DNA of 64,000 bases from Isoetes taiwanensis (taxonomy: Eukaryota; Streptophyta; Lycopodiopsida; Isoetales; Isoetaceae), in contig JAJEKV010000005.1 of NCBI GenBank assembly GCA_021234155.1, positions 21,684,089 through 21,748,088 of the forward strand. The letters run 5' to 3'. This document shows positions 61,540 to 64,000 of this stretch, one piece after another (positions within the stretch are counted from its first letter, which is position 1; each line of letters opens with the position of its first letter). The notes under the pieces were generated by a model. The model searched no databases and was not told where the DNA came from. It worked only from the letters and a program-made list of their open reading frames with translations. The translations under genes were made by a program, and so were the position numbers.

Positions 61540-62770
61540 TACGTTAACATTTTGGAGGCCACCTCCTTTCCCGTATGGGAAATGTATATAGAGGGGGTAT
61601 TAAAACCTCACATGTGGCCGTGTCTACTTGTGTGTTGTGTTAATCATTCATCCTCTTGCTTTTGCTATTGTTTAATATGGAATAAAATAACGGCTAAGGT
61701 TAGCCAAATGGCTATTTTGTAGCAGTTTTGCCAAGAAAAACGGCTAAAGTAAATGGAAAAAATGCCCCAAAAAAAAAGAAATTTTTAGCCCAATTTTTTT
61801 GCCGCCCAAATGAGTTTTTAGGTTGAATAGCCAAACGTTTACCTCCAGACATATCCATCATGACATCGATTAGCTAAACCTAAGATAGAGTGGGTTTGAA
61901 AAAATGGATAGATTAGCTCGAAATTCAACATCAATGTATGTACTAAGAAATTGCAAATAGGGTTTATATTTTTCTTTTTCTTTTCACTTTCTTTCTTGTT
62001 CCAAGTACAAAGTTGATGCATTAGAGGAAAAGGAAGAATGTAGTCCCTTTTTTTTTAGGTTTTTGAATATGTTCATGTATGTCTTGATTTATGTATTTAC
62101 AATAAATTCAATGTATTTGCCAAAATGCTTGGATCTTTTTAAATTACTATCGCGTGATGGCTAATATGTGCCTTTCCATTTTGTGAAAGTTTAGCCAAAA
62201 GCAAGAAACTATGATGGAGAAAAACCATTTAGTTTAGCCAAGTGTTAGAAACTTCCAGCCCCAATTTGAAGGTAGTTTAGCTAAACCTATTTTGGCTACA
62301 CTAAAATATAGGAGCAGTAATTTATTCCATGTTGTTTAATACTTTCCTCTTCCATGATAATGCATCTATGGCCCTTTTTCCATAAAGTCACATATTTTAT
62401 CAAATGATGTTTGGCCACCTATTGTCTTAAAAAAAAATCATTTTTCCACTATGAAAATAAGACATGTCTTATTTAGGTTGGAATAGGTTTGGATTGTAAA
62501 TGGAGTCTTATTTTATTCCGGGGGAGCCTTTTCATGGTTTTCCACTAATATTTTTGTGGTGTCCTATTTTATGACTACCATGCAGTGAAAAAACAAGTTT
62601 AAATTCGTGCGTCTCATTGGAGTCACAAATGAAAACACAGGTGTCTGGTAAAAACATGGTCTCCCTTTGGCATTTCTTGCAGGCTAATACAACATATTCT
62701 TATCTTTGGCGGAACGGCATACTTTGGCGCTTATTTTGGCGGTTACCCAGAAATAGGCTGGACCTGAACG
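61540..62770. other. AT-rich intergenic region and 5' region of the terminal LINE
   Basis: No gene is visible up to about 62,640. The words GGCTAAA and TTTAGCCA recur in both orientations (61,690-61,830 and 62,190-62,290). The last 120 bases before 62,771 (TTTGGCGGAACGGC, TTTTGGCGGTTACCC) are probably the LINE 5' untranslated region. The exact 5' end of the LINE is not identified. Confidence 0.45.
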
Positions 62771-63565
62771 ATGTCCCTCAAAAGGGCATCCCGTAAGGGA
62801 GCAGAACCGTTGGAGGACGAAGAAGATCTGATTCACCTGATTCGGACTCTCACGGCTGAATTGAAGGCAACAAGAGATGATATGAAACAGATTACAGATG
62901 AATTGAAAGCTGCAAGAGAAGAGATCCGAAATGTCCAGGGGGAGGTAAAGACAGTGAAGGATGAATTACAGATGATCAAAAGCAGCATAAAGGATGTGCA
63001 ATCAGGATTGGATGAAGTAAAGGAGACACTGGATGAAGATTGCTCTCAATCTGAAGCTGAACCTGAAAACCATGAACATATAATAGCACAGATCACTTCA
63101 AACTTAGAGAATAAGGTTACATCCCTATTTGCACAAGGGCAGGAGAGGCTATCTGAGCAAGAAGCTGCAAGGGCGAAGAACATTCTTATTGCTGATCTAA
63201 AGGAAGAAGAAGGTGAGAACATAAACGATACTGTTGATATGTTTTTTAAAGAATGCATGCATTTGGTAGATCCAGGAGTTTTGTATTGCAGGAGACTTGG
63301 CAAAAAGATAGAGGGCAGAAATAGACTGATATTGCTGAAATTTGGATCAATTGAAGCAAGAACAAGGGTAATGCAACACAGAGGTCATCTCAAAGGGCAA
63401 AAGCTATGGTTAAATGATGATTTAACGCTGCAGCAACAAAAAGAACGCAGACAGCTCTTAGATGAAGTTAGCAAATTGAAAGATGAGGGGAAAATGCATA
63501 TATTGTTAATAACAGATTGGTCGTGCGTAACCGGGCATAGGGAAACGATGCCTCCAAGCTTCTAA
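62771..63565 (+). CDS. L1-like LINE ORF1 protein (coiled coil and RNA-binding core)
   Basis: ORF1p binds LINE RNA to form the ribonucleoprotein that carries out retrotransposition. From ATG 62,771 (MSLKRASRKGAEPLEDEED) the first 100 residues are a heptad-rich coiled coil (LKATRDDMKQITDELKAARE, VKTVKDELQMIKSSI). An L1-ORF1/Transposase_22-like core follows: RAKNILIADLKEEEGENIND, CRRLGKKIEGRNRLILLKFG and KGQKLWLNDDLTLQQQKERR. The reading frame ends at 63,565, but the expected C-terminus (IVNNRLVVRNRA, stop TAG at 63,538-63,540) lies in the next frame, so a 1-2 base indel sits near 63,495-63,510. Otherwise about 255 residues, normal for the type. ORF2 follows directly. This is the best preserved mobile gene in the window. 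Confidence 0.88.
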   Translation: MSLKRASRKGAEPLEDEEDLIHLIRTLTAELKATRDDMKQITDELKAAREEIRNVQGEVKTVKDELQMIKSSIKDVQSGLDEVKETLDEDCSQSEAEPENHEHIIAQITSNLENKVTSLFAQGQERLSEQEAARAKNILIADLKEEEGENINDTVDMFFKECMHLVDPGVLYCRRLGKKIEGRNRLILLKFGSIEARTRVMQHRGHLKGQKLWLNDDLTLQQQKERRQLLDEVSKLKDEGKMHILLITDWSCVTGHRETMPPSF

Positions 63566-64000
63566 TTTGGAATGTCCATGGGTTAAATGAGAATACCATC
63601 ATTAGCAATGATGCTCTGTTTCAAAATTATGATATACTGGCTTTCTTAGAGACATGGGAATCAGAGACCAGCAGGTTATTGGCAATCCCTGGATTTGATA
63701 TTATTGATTCAGTTTGGAATCCTATTGGAAACAGCAGAAGGGGATGGGGCGGGATAGCTTGCTATGCAAAGAAAAGCATTGTAAAATCTGTCACAATGGA
63801 GAAGAAAGATGAATATGCGCAGTATGCTTGGCTGAAAATTCACACAAGCAAGGCAGATATATACCTTGCAGTTGCTTATTTTGCGCCACTAGGTCCACAA
63901 CCTGCTACTGTCTATTCAAAAAAAGGTTTGAGTGCTGATGATCCCTTTCTTCACTTAGCCTCTGATGTTTTGAAATATCAGCAAAAAGGACCGGTTTTCA
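63541..64000 (+). CDS. LINE ORF2, endonuclease N-terminus (partial, runs off the window)
   Basis: Open frame directly after the ORF1 stop, without stops to the window end (153 codons). It begins GNDASKLLIWNVHGLNENT, matching the SWNVRGLN start of APE-like endonucleases in plant L1 elements, then YDILAFLETWESE (with the catalytic Glu region), IPGFDIIDSVWNPIGNSRRG, WGGIACYAKKS, YAQYAWLKI and IYLAVAYFAP. The endonuclease nicks target DNA to prime reverse transcription. There is no in-frame ATG at the junction; an ATG at 63,548 is one frame off, so start by reinitiation or a small indel must be assumed. RT and zinc-knuckle parts should follow outside the window. Confidence 0.87.

Noticed and set aside
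1-64000. LTR retrotransposons
   Set aside because: No gag, protease or integrase motifs and no long terminal repeats were recognised; the RT fragments are of LINE type.

Overview
The window looks like repeat-rich nuclear DNA of a land plant or close relative. Support comes from an Arabidopsis-type interstitial telomere tract (CCCTAAA repeats near 31,740), a CACTA (En/Spm-type) TNP2 transposase, L1-like LINEs, a plant-type F-box gene and a plant ACT-domain-repeat (ACR) pseudogene. DUF7869-type genes seem to me commoner in non-seed plants and algae than in flowering plants, so a lycophyte, fern, moss or charophyte is my weak guess. No bacterial or organellar gene structure is visible.

Layout. 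1-7,815: copy A of a duplicated, mobile-element-like block. It has a degraded minus-strand gene with a Lys/Glu-rich stretch, a central array of GGCGCC palindromes and a plus-strand DUF7869-type gene. 7,838-25,966: about 16 tandem copies of a ~1,114-bp satellite unit that abuts the cut end of copy A. About 25,970-36,510: CACTA-derived DNA with a decayed minus-strand TNP2 gene, three blocks of GC-rich subterminal-type repeats, the telomere-like tract and a stretch I could not assign. 36,522-38,375: tandem tRNA-derived SINE-like units with pol III A and B boxes on the minus strand. 38,380-44,600: an F-box gene (two frameshifts) and two LINE remnants. About 44,900-54,060: copy B, the better preserved copy of the duplicated block. 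54,595-55,800: minisatellites and a 198-codon orphan reading frame. 56,040-59,160: a minus-strand LINE split by an insertion carrying an unrecognised reading frame that is partly duplicated. 59,375-60,350: the ACR pseudogene. 62,771-64,000: the 5' part of a relatively fresh L1-like LINE (ORF1 and the start of ORF2), running off the window.

Two things stand out. First, the duplicated block has two divergent genes flanking an 11-unit array of near-perfect 22-bp palindromes, with more copies of the palindrome in the plus gene's leader. I cannot assign it to a named transposon superfamily, and it is the best candidate here for an undescribed element. Second, differences between satellite units, and between copies A and B, cluster at CAG/CTG/CCG sites and are often short indels. 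That looks like base-calling error at CHG-methylated cytosines rather than ordinary mutation, so many apparent frameshifts in the repeats may be technical. The F-box gene, the 198-aa frame and the terminal LINE are the most gene-like parts; nearly everything else is decayed mobile DNA.
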